From: Triticum aestivum | Lineage: Eukaryota > Streptophyta > Magnoliopsida > Poales > Poaceae | Length of the DNA: 64,000 nt | Assembly: GCF_018294505.1 (NCBI RefSeq) | Contig: NC_057814.1 | Span: 41,997,725 to 42,061,724 of the forward strand | Direction: 5' to 3' | Shown: one piece after another, positions 30,574 to 40,989 of the stretch | Numbering within the stretch: position 1 is the stretch's first letter | How the letters are laid out: every line of letters starts with the position of its first letter | Made by a program: the position numbers and the translations under genes | Notes under the pieces: generated by a model | Told to the model about the DNA's origin: nothing | What the model saw: only the letters and a program-made list of their open reading frames with translations | Databases searched by the model: none

Positions 30574-31140
30574 CCCTCGCCCGCGAGCAGAGCACTCCAG
30601 TGCTTTGTTTTTCTCTGGCCGGCGAGGGGAGGGCTTTGTGGTGCTCTAGCTCACCTCCTATGCACATGAGGTGTTCGGTGAAATGCCCGAGCCACACTAG
30701 TTAAGATTTCTCCTCTCGAAGCTCGACCTCAAAGCTCCATTTTCCTCAAGATTTGTCTAGGTTTAGCGGCCCGTCACGTCCCATTCCCGTCTTCACCGCC
30801 GTCGATCGCCCGCGCCGATCTCGTCGCCGGCACCACCGTGGTGAGCCTCTTGTTCTTATCTTCTTTCTGAAAGAAAAAAATTCTTACTTTAGATAGATAC
30901 TTGTCTAATTTTCTTACTATTTTATTGCTTGTTATTATATAGTGCGATGGTTTTGGTATCCGCCCCCACCGGCCCTCGTCCTGTCTATGATTCGGATGTG
31001 GTATATATTATCTTTATAACTATTGGTTCATTTATTGTTTATGAAAATTATGCCGACCAACGTGACATAGATTTTATTTATCTAGGAGGTATGTGAACCG
31101 GAAATTCCAACCGACCCTATTGTCGAGAGGTTAAATTTAG
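30574..31140 (+). other. CACTA2 5' leader exon and introns
   Basis: Leader exon to about 30840, then intron-like T-rich DNA. A remnant starting near 30945 (ATGGTTTTGGTATCCGC, then Pro-rich residues) is broken by stops and probably belongs to the following small protein. Confidence 0.45.
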
Positions 31141-31389
31141 TTGAAGAAGAAAACAATTTTTGAAGGAAAAAATAAAAAAATAGAGGAGGTGAAGATGATA
31201 TTGGAGTTGCATGTTGCGGATGTCGTCGATGATCACAAGATCAAGATGGATGCAATGCGCTTGAAGATTAGAAAGATTAGAAAATATGCCATTCATACCG
31301 AGGCTTGGTATCATTATGTCGTTCGATCAATTGTTACCTTGGTTGTGATTATGATCACATTTGTTTTCGCATTGAAATGTTTTACATAG
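31141..31389 (+). pseudogene. CACTA-associated small coiled-coil and membrane protein, N-terminus decayed
   Basis: An 82-codon open frame begins with charged Lys/Glu heptads (KNKKIEEVKMILELHV), continues VDDHKIKMDAMRLKIRKI and ends with one hydrophobic span of about 20 residues (SIVTLVVIMITFVFALKCF). It lies between the left promoter and TNP2 in the same direction. I recall similar peptides as unnamed predicted proteins in Triticeae CACTA elements; the function is unknown. Upstream in-frame sequence that should extend it is interrupted by stops, so the present ATG is probably internal. A coiled coil plus C-terminal membrane anchor is unexpected for a nuclear transposition system. Confidence 0.55.
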
Positions 31390-31849
31390 TTTCAATGTAT
31401 GGTTTAATTAATTAGATGCTCTGGAGAGCTATATGTTGTTAGATGAGAACTATGTATGTACTTTGGTTTTAATGTGATGATGAACTTCTATTAGTTTGGT
31501 CACTTAATTATCTATTCATGATGTTCTATAATGGTTTTTGACGCACTTAATTATATATAATGCACGCAGATGAACCGACAATGGATGTACGGTGACAGAC
31601 ACACCTCCGAGTACATTAAGGGCGTGCATGATTTTCTCGAAGTGGCTGAGGCACTACAAGAAATATGTCAACTTGTGACCTTGACTATTGGTCACTGAAT
31701 GGTCATTATTTTTCATTTGTGACCTATTTGTGACCAAAAACAAATGGTCAAAAGCTGACAGTCGTAAACTGAAATTGACGACCTTCTCACGGAGAAGGTC
31801 GTAGACGTTTACGACCAAAATATGCCTATTGTTTTGTTTTGGTCACTAG

Positions 31850-33240
31850 CAGCCTCCCCAGGCCATGTAGGCATCCGACGTGGCAATCTGATGTGGCACA
31901 AGAATCAGCCCGGTCCAATTCAGTGTTTTACATGGGCCGAGCCCATTAATTCAGCCCATTTATATATTTTTTCCTATGAATTTTTTGTCAGCTAAATGGA
32001 CCAAGCCCAACATTGCAGCCTTTTTATTTTTGGGCCATGGCCTTTTTGTCTCAACAATTTCATTTTTGTCTTTTTTTCTAAATTGGGTTCACTTGTCAGG
32101 TGGGTCCCCATTGTCAGGTTCTAGTACTGGGTCCTAGCCGTCGGGGCAACATTCTTCATTTTTTTATTTCACGCAAATAAATACCTGGTATTTAAATTGG
32201 CACACAGAAAACACACGAAATACTTCAAATATTATCAACCATCAAAGTGCTACATCATATAACACACATACAAATGTGATAAGCATCAAGTTTACAATCA
32301 TATAACAAGCTCCACAAGTGTACAATCACATGAGCCAGTTCTGCTCCACAAGTGTACAATCACAAGTTCTGCTACATCATACACACATACGAACTATGCT
32401 TCACGAAGAAACATGAGCAGTATAAAGGGCTTCATTAATGCAAAACTTGACAGTTGACAGCAATGTTAGAACTATGCTTCCTCCGACTTCTTTGTCCTGA
32501 TCAGCATCTGCACGTTACAGAACAATATTGATCAATTATAAGCCACAACTTCAAATGCCCATACAATTTGTAGTTGCTTAAAAAAACAAAGCAAGCGAGT
32601 ACTCAGGAGCTTTGGTTAAAACCCATCTAAACAGAGATAAAAACTGGCAAACTATACATCCACTTACAACATAGCAAAAGGAAAGAAAATTACACATGAT
32701 TAAGTAATATATATCATTCATGTTGGAACAAAGAGCAGACTAACTGACACAATGTGGTAACTAAATCATTCAATCCCTGAGACTGATTGGATGTCAGTTT
32801 CTTTTACTGCCAGTACCTATTGGTAAATTAAATTACTAATCAGAGGAAATATTTAAGCAGCCCAATTACCTACCAGATCATTGTACTTACACTTCCTAAT
32901 CAGATCACCTAATAGGAGATACTATTAAGAATGAAAAGATGATTGAACACTGAAAGAGGTTAGCAAGTTGCTTGTTGGTTTCATCACAAGTACCAGGAGT
33001 ATTTTTAAACCTACGCAAGTCATTTTTAAACCTATGCAAGTACCAGGAGTATTTCAATCCTTTCCAGTGCAAGTACTCAAAATTTGTTTGAGTAGCAAAT
33101 CTAGGAGTACTGGAGAACTCCAAGTTAAATGTACTCAAAGCAACCAGCAAAATCTCTCAATTCCGGTCCCAACAAGTAATCAGAATACAGAAGCAACAAG
33201 TACCAGGAATAAATCACATAAGTAACTAGAACAGAGAAAG
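31850..33240. other. CACTA3 left interior, no gene recognised
   Basis: A/T-rich, with short repeats (CACAAGTGTACAATCACA twice near 32310-32365; AGTACCAGGAGTATTT twice near 32990-33055). No credible frame. Confidence 0.45.
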
Positions 33241-33249
33241 AAAATGTAG

Positions 33250-33379
33250 AAGTGGCAGCGAGGCATGAATGGTGTCCTGAGTTACTGCTGCATCGGCCGT
33301 AACAGAGGCCGAGGAACTCGCTGTGATGGGTTGCAGCATCTGTGCTGATGCAGTCTCAGCCACAGGCTCCTCCTCACAC
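33250..33379 (-). pseudogene. Possible captured exon (unassigned)
   Basis: On minus, an AG acceptor at 33380-33381 opens a frame beginning CEEEPVAETASAQMLQP and continuing Ser/Ala-rich for over 40 residues. I do not recognise it. It lies downstream of the kinase-like exons on the same strand and could be part of the same captured gene or of a chimera. Confidence 0.3.
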
Positions 33380-33817
33380 CTGAAGTTAAACACGCAGGTT
33401 GGTCAGCAGAACTACAGCAGTCTAGCTTTTGGAGATGACGAATAACTCAAATTACCCTTGATATCTGTTTCAAAAAAATTAAACTTCTAGTATGGCCATG
33501 TTAATAGATAAAATTAACCTTTTCCCTTTTACTTTCTATGAAAAAGGTAAGAGACAATAATTCTACATGCAGCTTCTGTGGACATAAATCCAAGAGAAAT
33601 ACATCTCTGTAGTGCATGGCAATGGCAGTTAGGATCAAGCAGGTTTTACATTCGAGTCCAGAAATATCAAGGTTCTATAAGCTTAAATTTCAGAGACCTG
33701 GTTGACACTGTAGGTTCTATAAGCTTAAATTTCAGAGACCTGATTCAATTCAGAAAAGGAGTGGGAGCTTATTTTAGAGGCAAGTGAGTGAGTGAACATG
33801 TTATTAGGCTTAATTAC

Positions 33818-33872
33818 CAGGATTTGGAAGAGAGCGCTGGTGGAGAAGATGCACGCAAGGCCACCAAGCCAG
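33818..33872 (-). pseudogene. Possible captured 55-bp exon (unassigned, hydrophobic)
   Basis: Bounded on minus by TTACAG and GTAATT, encoding WLGGLACIFSTSALFQIL in one frame. It could be a membrane-protein exon. Too short to assign. Confidence 0.25.
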
Positions 33873-34865
33873 CTGTAACAGCAGCAGGAGCAGCAGTTAA
33901 TTGGAGGAAACAAAATAAATGGGATAGCCGATGAACGTGGCAAACAGTCGAACAATGGATGTACTTACACTGTCAAGGCAGAAATCGATCAAGAGTAAAT
34001 TGACAGCAGCAGCATCATCATCCAGGCAGCCAAACGTGCTCCCAAACCAGGCAGTTTACCTAATATTGACCATCCAATGCCACTGTAAAGACCTGAAATA
34101 CATGCAATGATTTAACAGGATATTTTTGTGCAGAGCAAAGTAACATATGGACATCAGAAATATGTTGCTTTAGAATGCAGAGCAAAGTAAACCTCTCAAC
34201 TCCACTAGTTATTATTATGAGTACAATGATCCCCTTTGATACCATCATACATGAATTAGAATCTCTAAAGTATGTCAATCGGGGATGATAACATGAAGCA
34301 GGCACAACAACAGAATGAAGTGAAATCTTTATGCAAGCCCATGTATTTTGGTATAAAGAAACATTGAAGCAATTAAAAGCAAGCTTCTAGATCTATGTTT
34401 GGACGACAAAAAATTGTACAAGCTGAGTTATTTGATGAAATAATCCAAGCCTTTAGGCTCCTACTAGATATGCTCTTAATGTAGACAGTGCGTAGAACCA
34501 CTATGGACAGTTGGACACAATCACAGTAAGATCTTATCTAATGTAGATGTATTGTCTTTGTCAGGATCATAAGCTATATGGATCATGATGGGCTGTTACT
34601 AATAGCTGAATGGCAATCTAAGATGGGATGGAATGACTATAAAAAGGAAATCTGAAGGGCGGAAAACTGAACCCCCAACCCACCGAGACCAGCCAACCAG
34701 GGATGCTCAGCACATAAGTCAGACCATATAATACAAGTCCGGACAGATGAATTTCGAGTCATCTACAGCGGTCGATCACATCAGTGGCGCTCCGAATCGC
34801 ATTCCTAAACTAGAGCATGAGCACGAGGGGAAGAAGCCCGTCGGAAGGAGGAATGAACGGGTCAC

Positions 34866-35230
34866 CTGCACGGCTCGGACGGCGAATGCCGGGCGTTGCG
34901 CCAGATCCTTGGCCAGCTCGAGGAGGCGCTTGTGCGTGAGCACGTCCTCCGCCCTCTCCATGGCCACATCCATCGCGTAGCTGCACACAAACCCGAAACG
35001 CCAAAATCAAGAATCATCACTCATCAGCACCGCCGCGTCGCAGCCGTCAGCAGGAGGGACCGGGAGGAGGGCAGGGCGCGTTACCGTGCGGGGAGGCGGT
35101 TGAAGTGGCTCCAGAGGTCGTCGTCGAAGCAGGGGGCGCGTTCCTTAGCGGCGTGGAGGCGCGCCAGCACCTCGATGTAGACCTCCAGCTTGTGGTGGTG
35201 GTGCTGCTGCTGCTTCCTCGACTGCGCCCC
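34866..35230 (-). pseudogene. Fragment of an ACT-domain, Raf-like STY-type protein kinase gene captured by CACTA3
   Basis: Two exons on minus with clean borders. The first, ending at 35085 (CACG|GTAACG), encodes HHHHKLEVYIEVLARL and FDDDLWSHFNRLPAR. The second, 34980-34866 (acceptor GTGCAG, donor CAG|GTGACC), encodes [20 protein letters not shown] and [10 protein letters not shown]. This is the conserved N-terminal region of plant STY8/17/46-like kinases, which lies before the ACT domain; those proteins act in the cytosol and phosphorylate, among others, chloroplast precursor proteins. The ACT and kinase domains are absent. No in-frame ATG remains upstream within CACTA3. It is a transduplicated fragment, not a gene. 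The exon joins keep phase, so capture was from genomic DNA with introns. Confidence 0.7.
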
Positions 35231-35613
35231 CGCCCCTTCCAGCAGCACCAACTCGGATGAATGGGCGGCCCGATAGGAGGAGATGAGGGACGATGGGCGG
35301 CACGCGCTCGGAAGGAGTGGTGGTGGTGGCGGCGCGAGGGAGGGGAAGGGAGAGAGGAGGGCGTGGGGGAGGCCATGGGCGGCGGGGAGCTCCGTCGGAG
35401 GGAGGTGGCGGCCGCGATCTGGAAGGGAGGAGGTGGCGGCTGCGATTTGGAAGGGACAAGCGCGGATCCGACCGCGGGCGTGGGAGAGAAGGGGAGGGGT
35501 GGGGAATCGCCGCGGCGCTCCCCACCGACGAGATCGAGGGGAGGATCGGTGGAGCTGGCGGGGAGGAAGGGGACGGGATCGAGAGGAGCTAGGGTTTGCG
35601 CTGGTGAGGAAGG
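35231..35613 (-). other. G/C-rich sequence upstream of the captured exon
   Basis: CCG/CGC-rich, resembling a grass gene 5' region. Open on several frames by composition. It may be the donor gene's leader, or coding sequence with a frame change. The solo LTR begins at its right edge. Confidence 0.4.
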
Positions 35614-37323
35614 TGTTGGGGAACGTAGTAATTTCAAAAAATTTCCTACGCACACGCAAGATCATGGTGATGCATAGCAACGAGAGGGGAGAGTGTTGTC
35701 CACGTACCCTCGTAGACCGACAGCAGAAGCGTTATCACAACGCGGTTGATGTAGTCGTACGTCTTCACGGTCCGACCGATCAAGTACCGAACGTACGGCA
35801 CCTCCGAGTTCTACACACGTTCAGCTCGATGACGTCCCTCGAACTCCGATCCAGCCGAGTGTTGAGGGAGAGTTTCGTCAGCACGACGGCGTGGTGACGA
35901 TGATGATGTTCCACCGACGCAGGGCTTCGCCTAAGCTCCGCAACGGTATTATCGAGGTGTAATATGGTGGAGGGGGGCACCGCACACGGCTAAGAGATCT
36001 CAAGGATCAATTGTTGTGTCTTTGGGGTGCCCCCCTGCCCCCGTATATAAAGGAGCAAGGGGGAGGCAGCCGGCCAAGGGGAGAGGCGCGCCATAGGGGG
36101 GAGTCCTACTCCCACCGGGAGTAGGACTCCTCCTTTCCTTGTGGGAGTAGGAGAAGGGAAGGGGGAAGGAGAAAGAAGGAAGGGTGCGCCTCCCTTCCCT
36201 AGTCCAATTCGGACCAGACCATGGGGAGGGTTGCGGCCACCTTTTGAGGCCTTTCTCTCCTTTCCCGTATGGCCCATTAAGGCCCAATACGAATTCCCGT
36301 AACTCTCCGGTACTCCGAAAAATACCCGAATCACTCGGAACCTTTCCGAAGTCCGAATATAGTCGTCCAATATATCGATCTTCACGTCTCGACCATTTCG
36401 ATACTCCTCGTCATATCCCCGATCTCATCCGGGACTCCGAACTCCTTAGGTACATCAAAACTCAATAAAACTGTCATCGTAACGTTAAGGGTGCAGACCC
36501 TACGGGTTCGAGAACTATGTAGACATGACGGAGACACGTCTCCGGTCAATAACCAATAGCGGGACCTGGATGCCCATATTGGCTCCCACATATTCTACGA
36601 AGATCTTTATCGGTCAGACCGCATAACAACATACGTTGTTCCCTTTGTCACCGGTATGTTACTTGCCCGAGATTTGATCGTCGGTATCTCGATACCTAGT
36701 TCAATCTCGTTATCGGCAAGTCTCTTTACTCGTTCCGTAACACATCATCCCGCAACTAACTCATTAGTCACAATGCTTGCAAGCCTTATAGTGATGTGCA
36801 TTACCGAGTGGGCCCAGAGATAACTCTCTGACAATTGGAGTGACAAATCCTAATCTCGAAATACGCCAACCCAACAAGTACCTTTGGAGACACCTGTAGA
36901 GCACCTTTATAATCACCCATTTACGTTGTGACGTTTGGTAGCACACAAAGTGTTCCTCCGGTAAACGGGAGTTGCATAATCTCATAGTCATAGGAACATG
37001 TATAAGTCATGAAGAAAGCAATAGCAACATACTAAACGATCGAGTGCTAAGCTAACGGAATGGGTCAAGTCAATCACGTCATTCTCCTAATGAGGTGATC
37101 TCGTTAATCAAATGACAACTTATGTCTATGGCTAGGAAACATAACCATCTTTGATTAACGAGCTAGTCAAGTAGAGGCATACTAGTGACACTCTGTTTGT
37201 CTATATATTCACACATGTATTATGTTTCCGGTTAATACAATTCTAGCATGAATAATAAACATTTATCATGATACAAGGAAATAAATAATACTTTATTATT
37301 GCCTCTAGGGCATATTTCCTTCA
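35614..37323. mobile_element. Angela/WIS-type copia solo LTR 2, 1710 bp, TSD GAAGG
   Basis: Begins TGTTGGGGAACGTAGTAATT and ends GGGCATATTTCCTTCA. GAAGG lies at 35609-35613 and 37324-37328. It is similar throughout to solo LTR 1 but with intact ends. A CCGTATATAAAGG promoter-like box lies near 36040. Clean ends and duplication suggest a fairly recent insertion and loss. Confidence 0.95.
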
Positions 37324-37608
37324 GAAGGGAGGGGATCGGCGAGCGAGGGAAAGAAAGGAGGCGGGGGGTGGATGGAAATTGACCCGGAGGACATAGCTAG
37401 GGTTTCGGGGTTGGTGTGGATGGGTCGAGGACAGCCGTTGGATCCCCGAGCATCCGACGGTGTTGGATGCACGATCTGCGTGATATGTCCACGGACCAAT
37501 CAGAATGTAGTACGATTTTATGACCATCTAAATTGGTCGTAGTTGACTTAAAATAATGTGTTAAAATCATTTAAGCTACTTTATGATCTGAGAAATTCTA
37601 AAACAAGT
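37324..37608. other. CACTA3 interior between the LTR and tandem array
   Basis: Starts as the continuation of the G/C-rich sequence broken by the LTR, then a subterminal-like motif TTATGACCATCTAAATTGG at about 37518 that recurs as TTATGACCATCTATATTGG at about 40773, near the right end. Confidence 0.5.
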
Positions 37609-40010
37609 GGAAAACCTTCTCATTGTGTCACCAAAATTTGAACAAGTTTTCAGGAAAAATAACAACACGGAATAAGATCAATATCTTTAAAAAGGTGTCG
37701 TCGGAAATGAGTTTTTTGCAAAAAAAACATTTTCTTTTTTTCGAGTGCCCAAAATGAGTGTCTTTTTGTGAAGGACCTACAATATATTTATTGCAAAATT
37801 GGATGAAATCAATTTTATAAACTATTAGGCCATATTTAATGCACAATTGACCAAATAGTTGGGTGTCAAAAGATTTTATCCACCTCTGGTAAAAAAGACA
37901 AATTTCCGCTGATCCAGCTGGAAGCTGGTCAAATTTGAACTGTAGCTGCCTCATAGTTTGCTATTTATTTTTTCCAAAAATCATTTCTAGGTACATAAGT
38001 ATCTATTTAATAAGAGAAACATCAAATGTTTTCCAAGATTCAACCACTAGCTAGGAACGGTCAAGCCCGCTGTTTTGACCGCATTTTGAAACGGGCATAA
38101 GAAATTCAAAAAAAAATCAAAAAATTGGAAAACCTTCGCATTGTGTCATTATATGTGACCAAGTTTACAGTAAAAATAATAAACTTGTAATACGGCAATT
38201 CTTTTAAAAATGTGTTCTCAGAAACGAGCTATCATGCGTGAAGATTCATGGCTTTCAAGCCAAATGATCAATCTTATGGCCACATTCATGGCATAGTTTG
38301 TTCAAATGATCTCATATTGTGCACAAGGGTGCATCTTGGAATTCCAAACAATGTTGCCTAAGGGAGTTTTCAATTTCTTTGCACGGAAAATTCATTTTCC
38401 ATTTTCCGAGTGCCCGAAATGAGTTTTTTTGGTGAAGGACCTACCATATATTTGTGTCAAAATTGGACCAAATCAATTTTATAAAATACTAGGCCATATT
38501 TAATGCATAATTGAAAAAATGGTTGGGTGTCAAAAGTTTTTATCCACCTCTGGTGAAAAAGACAAATTTCCGCCGATGCAGGTGGAAGCGGGTCAAATTT
38601 GAACTGTAGCTGCCTCGTAGTTTGCTATTTATTTTTTCCAAAAATCATTTCTAGGTACATAAGTATCTATTTAATCAGAGAAACATAAAAAAAATCCAAT
38701 ATTCAACCACTAGCTAGGAACGGTCAAGCCCGCCGTTTTGACCGCATTTTGAAACGGGCATAAAAAATTCAAAAAAATATCAAAAAATTGGAAAACCTTC
38801 GCATTGTGTCATTGTATGTGGCCAAGTTTCCAGAAAAATAATAAATTTGTAATACGGAAATTATTTTAAAAAAGTGTTCTCAGAAACGAGCTATCATGCG
38901 TGAAGATTCATGGCTTTCAAGCCAAATGATCAATCTTATGGCCACATTCATGGCATAGTTTATTCAAATGATCTCATATTGTGCACAAGGGTGCATCTTG
39001 GAATTCCAAACAATGTTGCCTAAGGGAGTTTTCACTTTCATTGCACAAAAGAGCCATTTTCCATTTTCCGAGTGCCCCAAATGAGGTTTTTTTGTGTGAA
39101 GGACCTACCAAATAATTATTGCAAAATTGGACCAAATCATTTTTCTAAAATACTAGGCCATATTTAATGCATAATTGACCAAATGGTTGGGTGTAAAAAG
39201 TTTTTATCCACCTCTGGTGAAAAAGACAAATTTCCGCCAATTCAGTTGGAAGCGGGTCAAATTTGAACTGCAGCTGCCTCATAGTTTGCTCTTTATTTTT
39301 CCAAAAATCATTTCTAGGTACATAAGTATGTATTTAATCAGAGATACATCAAAAGTTTTCCAAGATTCAACCACTAGCTAGGAACGGTCAAGCCCACCGT
39401 TTTCACCGCATATTGAAATGGGCATAAAAAATTCAAAAAAAATCAAAAAATGGGAAAACCTTCGCATTGTGTCATTATATGTGACCAAGTTTCCAGGAAA
39501 AATAATAAATTTGTAATACGAAATTCTTTTAAAAAAGTGTTCTCAGAAACGAGCTATCATGCATGAAGATTCATTTCTTTCAAGCCAAATGATCAATCTT
39601 ATGGCCACATTCATGGCATAGTTTGTTCATATGATCTCATATTGTGCACAAGGGTGCATCTTGGAATGGCAAACAGTGTTGCCTAAGGAAGTTTTCATTT
39701 TCTTTGCACGGAAAATTCATTTTCCATTTTCCGAGTGCCTGAAATGAGTTTTTTTTATGAAGGACCTACCATATATTTGTTGCAAAATTGGACCAAATCA
39801 ATTTTATAAAATACTAGGCCATATTTAATGCACAATTGACAAAATGGTTGGGTGTCAAAAGTTTTGATCCACCTCTGGTAAAAAGACAAATTCCCGCCGA
39901 TTCAGTTGGAAGCGGGTCAAATTTGAACTGCAGCTGCCTCATAGTTTGCTATTTATTTTTTCCAAAAATCATTTCTAGTTACATAAGTACCTATTTAATC
40001 ATAAATACAT
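37609..40010. repeat. Tandem array of a 663-bp unit, about 3.6 copies
   Basis: Units start GGAAAACCTTC(G/T)CATTGTGT near 37609, 38127, 38790 and 39453. The first is shortened by an internal deletion (about 517 bp), the next two are about 664 and 663 bp, and the last ends at about 40010. Each contains GAAACGAGCTATCATGC, GGCCATATTTAATGCA and TCAAATTTGAACTG. Short ORFs repeat with the units and are not genes. Confidence 0.93.
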
Positions 40011-40989
40011 GGTTTGGTGGCGATACGTCGAGGTTTGGACGGTGGCCGAGGGCCCCAACTCTAGAGCGCGTAAACTCGCATGCCCACCGCGTGACCGTGG
40101 CGTTACCATGTGTTCTGGGCTGCCTAGGCATGTCTAGTGGGTTGGGCACTCCCCAGGTAGGTGCTAGGAAGAAAATCACAACATAAGATTCTCACGAGGA
40201 GAACAATCGATGCTCAAACATGAATAAGCAGCCAAGTGTTTGATTAGCGGTACGGGAAATGCACATGGCTAATGGGTGTGAGTTTTGGCTGAGGATGATC
40301 AATTACTAAGAAGGCCGTCTTCACAAATTTTCAGCTCAAAAGGAGGAGCCTAGGTGGTACTTGCTTTGCAAAGTACCACAGTGGACATAAATACGACTGT
40401 TGAAGCCGGGCTCAAAATAATGAATGGATTGAGCTGGCATTTGGTGGAGGATGGTTATTTGGGTAGAGGAAAGCACTGTAGAAAATGGATACCATTTGGA
40501 CATGCCAAAGTGGTACTTCCTTCATAAAGTGTTTTCCTGAACAAAATAGGAAAATGAATATTTTTGAATTATTTTGAACTACGCAAGGAAGGTTTTGTAC
40601 ATATTTGACGAAGATATGACCCAAAGAATTTATGAGATTTTTTTGGGAATTTTGGGAATGACAGAAATATAGGTTGCTTCACAACCTAGGGCAAAAACTG
40701 CCACATGGACATGACACATAGGCAAAACTGATGAGGTGGCGCCTAGTCATAGCAACCCACCACAATTTACAAGGTTATGACCATCTATATTGGTCATGAT
40801 CAGGTAGAAATAAGGCAGCGGACCAGTGCTATCTGCTTTATGACCATTTCGTGCAAGGAAATTACGACCTTTCTGACCAAAATGGTCGTTATAGCTTTTG
40901 ACCAATTGGTCGGAAATGGTCATAGATCTATGACTAATTCTTCCAGGGTCACTGACAGAAGGTCACTAGTTGACATATTTCTTGTAGTG
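40011..40989. repeat. CACTA3 right end with subterminal motifs
   Basis: Unique sequence to about 40740, then TGACCAA/TGGTCA hairpin motifs up to the terminal inverted repeat at 40967-40989. No gene. Confidence 0.6.

Larger units (their letters stand above)
31652..40989. mobile_element. CACTA3, non-autonomous CACTA with captured gene fragments, TSD AGG
   Basis: Ends are CACTACAAGAAATATGTC and its perfect complement; the similarity extends to about 29 bases with one mismatch. AGG lies at 31649-31651 and 40990-40992. Subterminal motifs are of the type TGGTCA and TGACCAA, different from CACTA1 and 2, so it belongs to another family. No transposase is present. It holds exon fragments of a kinase gene, a solo LTR and a 663-bp tandem array. 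Removing it rejoins the CACTA2 TNP2 frame (EVAEA with NKQ). Confidence 0.95.

Noticed and set aside
35047..35900. Long Pro/Ser and Gly/Arg-rich ORFs on both strands around the kinase fragment
   Set aside because: They cross the LTR border or are compositional. Only the part with KLEVYIEVLARL and its partner exon has family support.
37609..40010. Centromeric or subtelomeric satellite
   Set aside because: Fewer than four units, unique ends and position inside CACTA3 between its terminal repeats; no larger array is seen.
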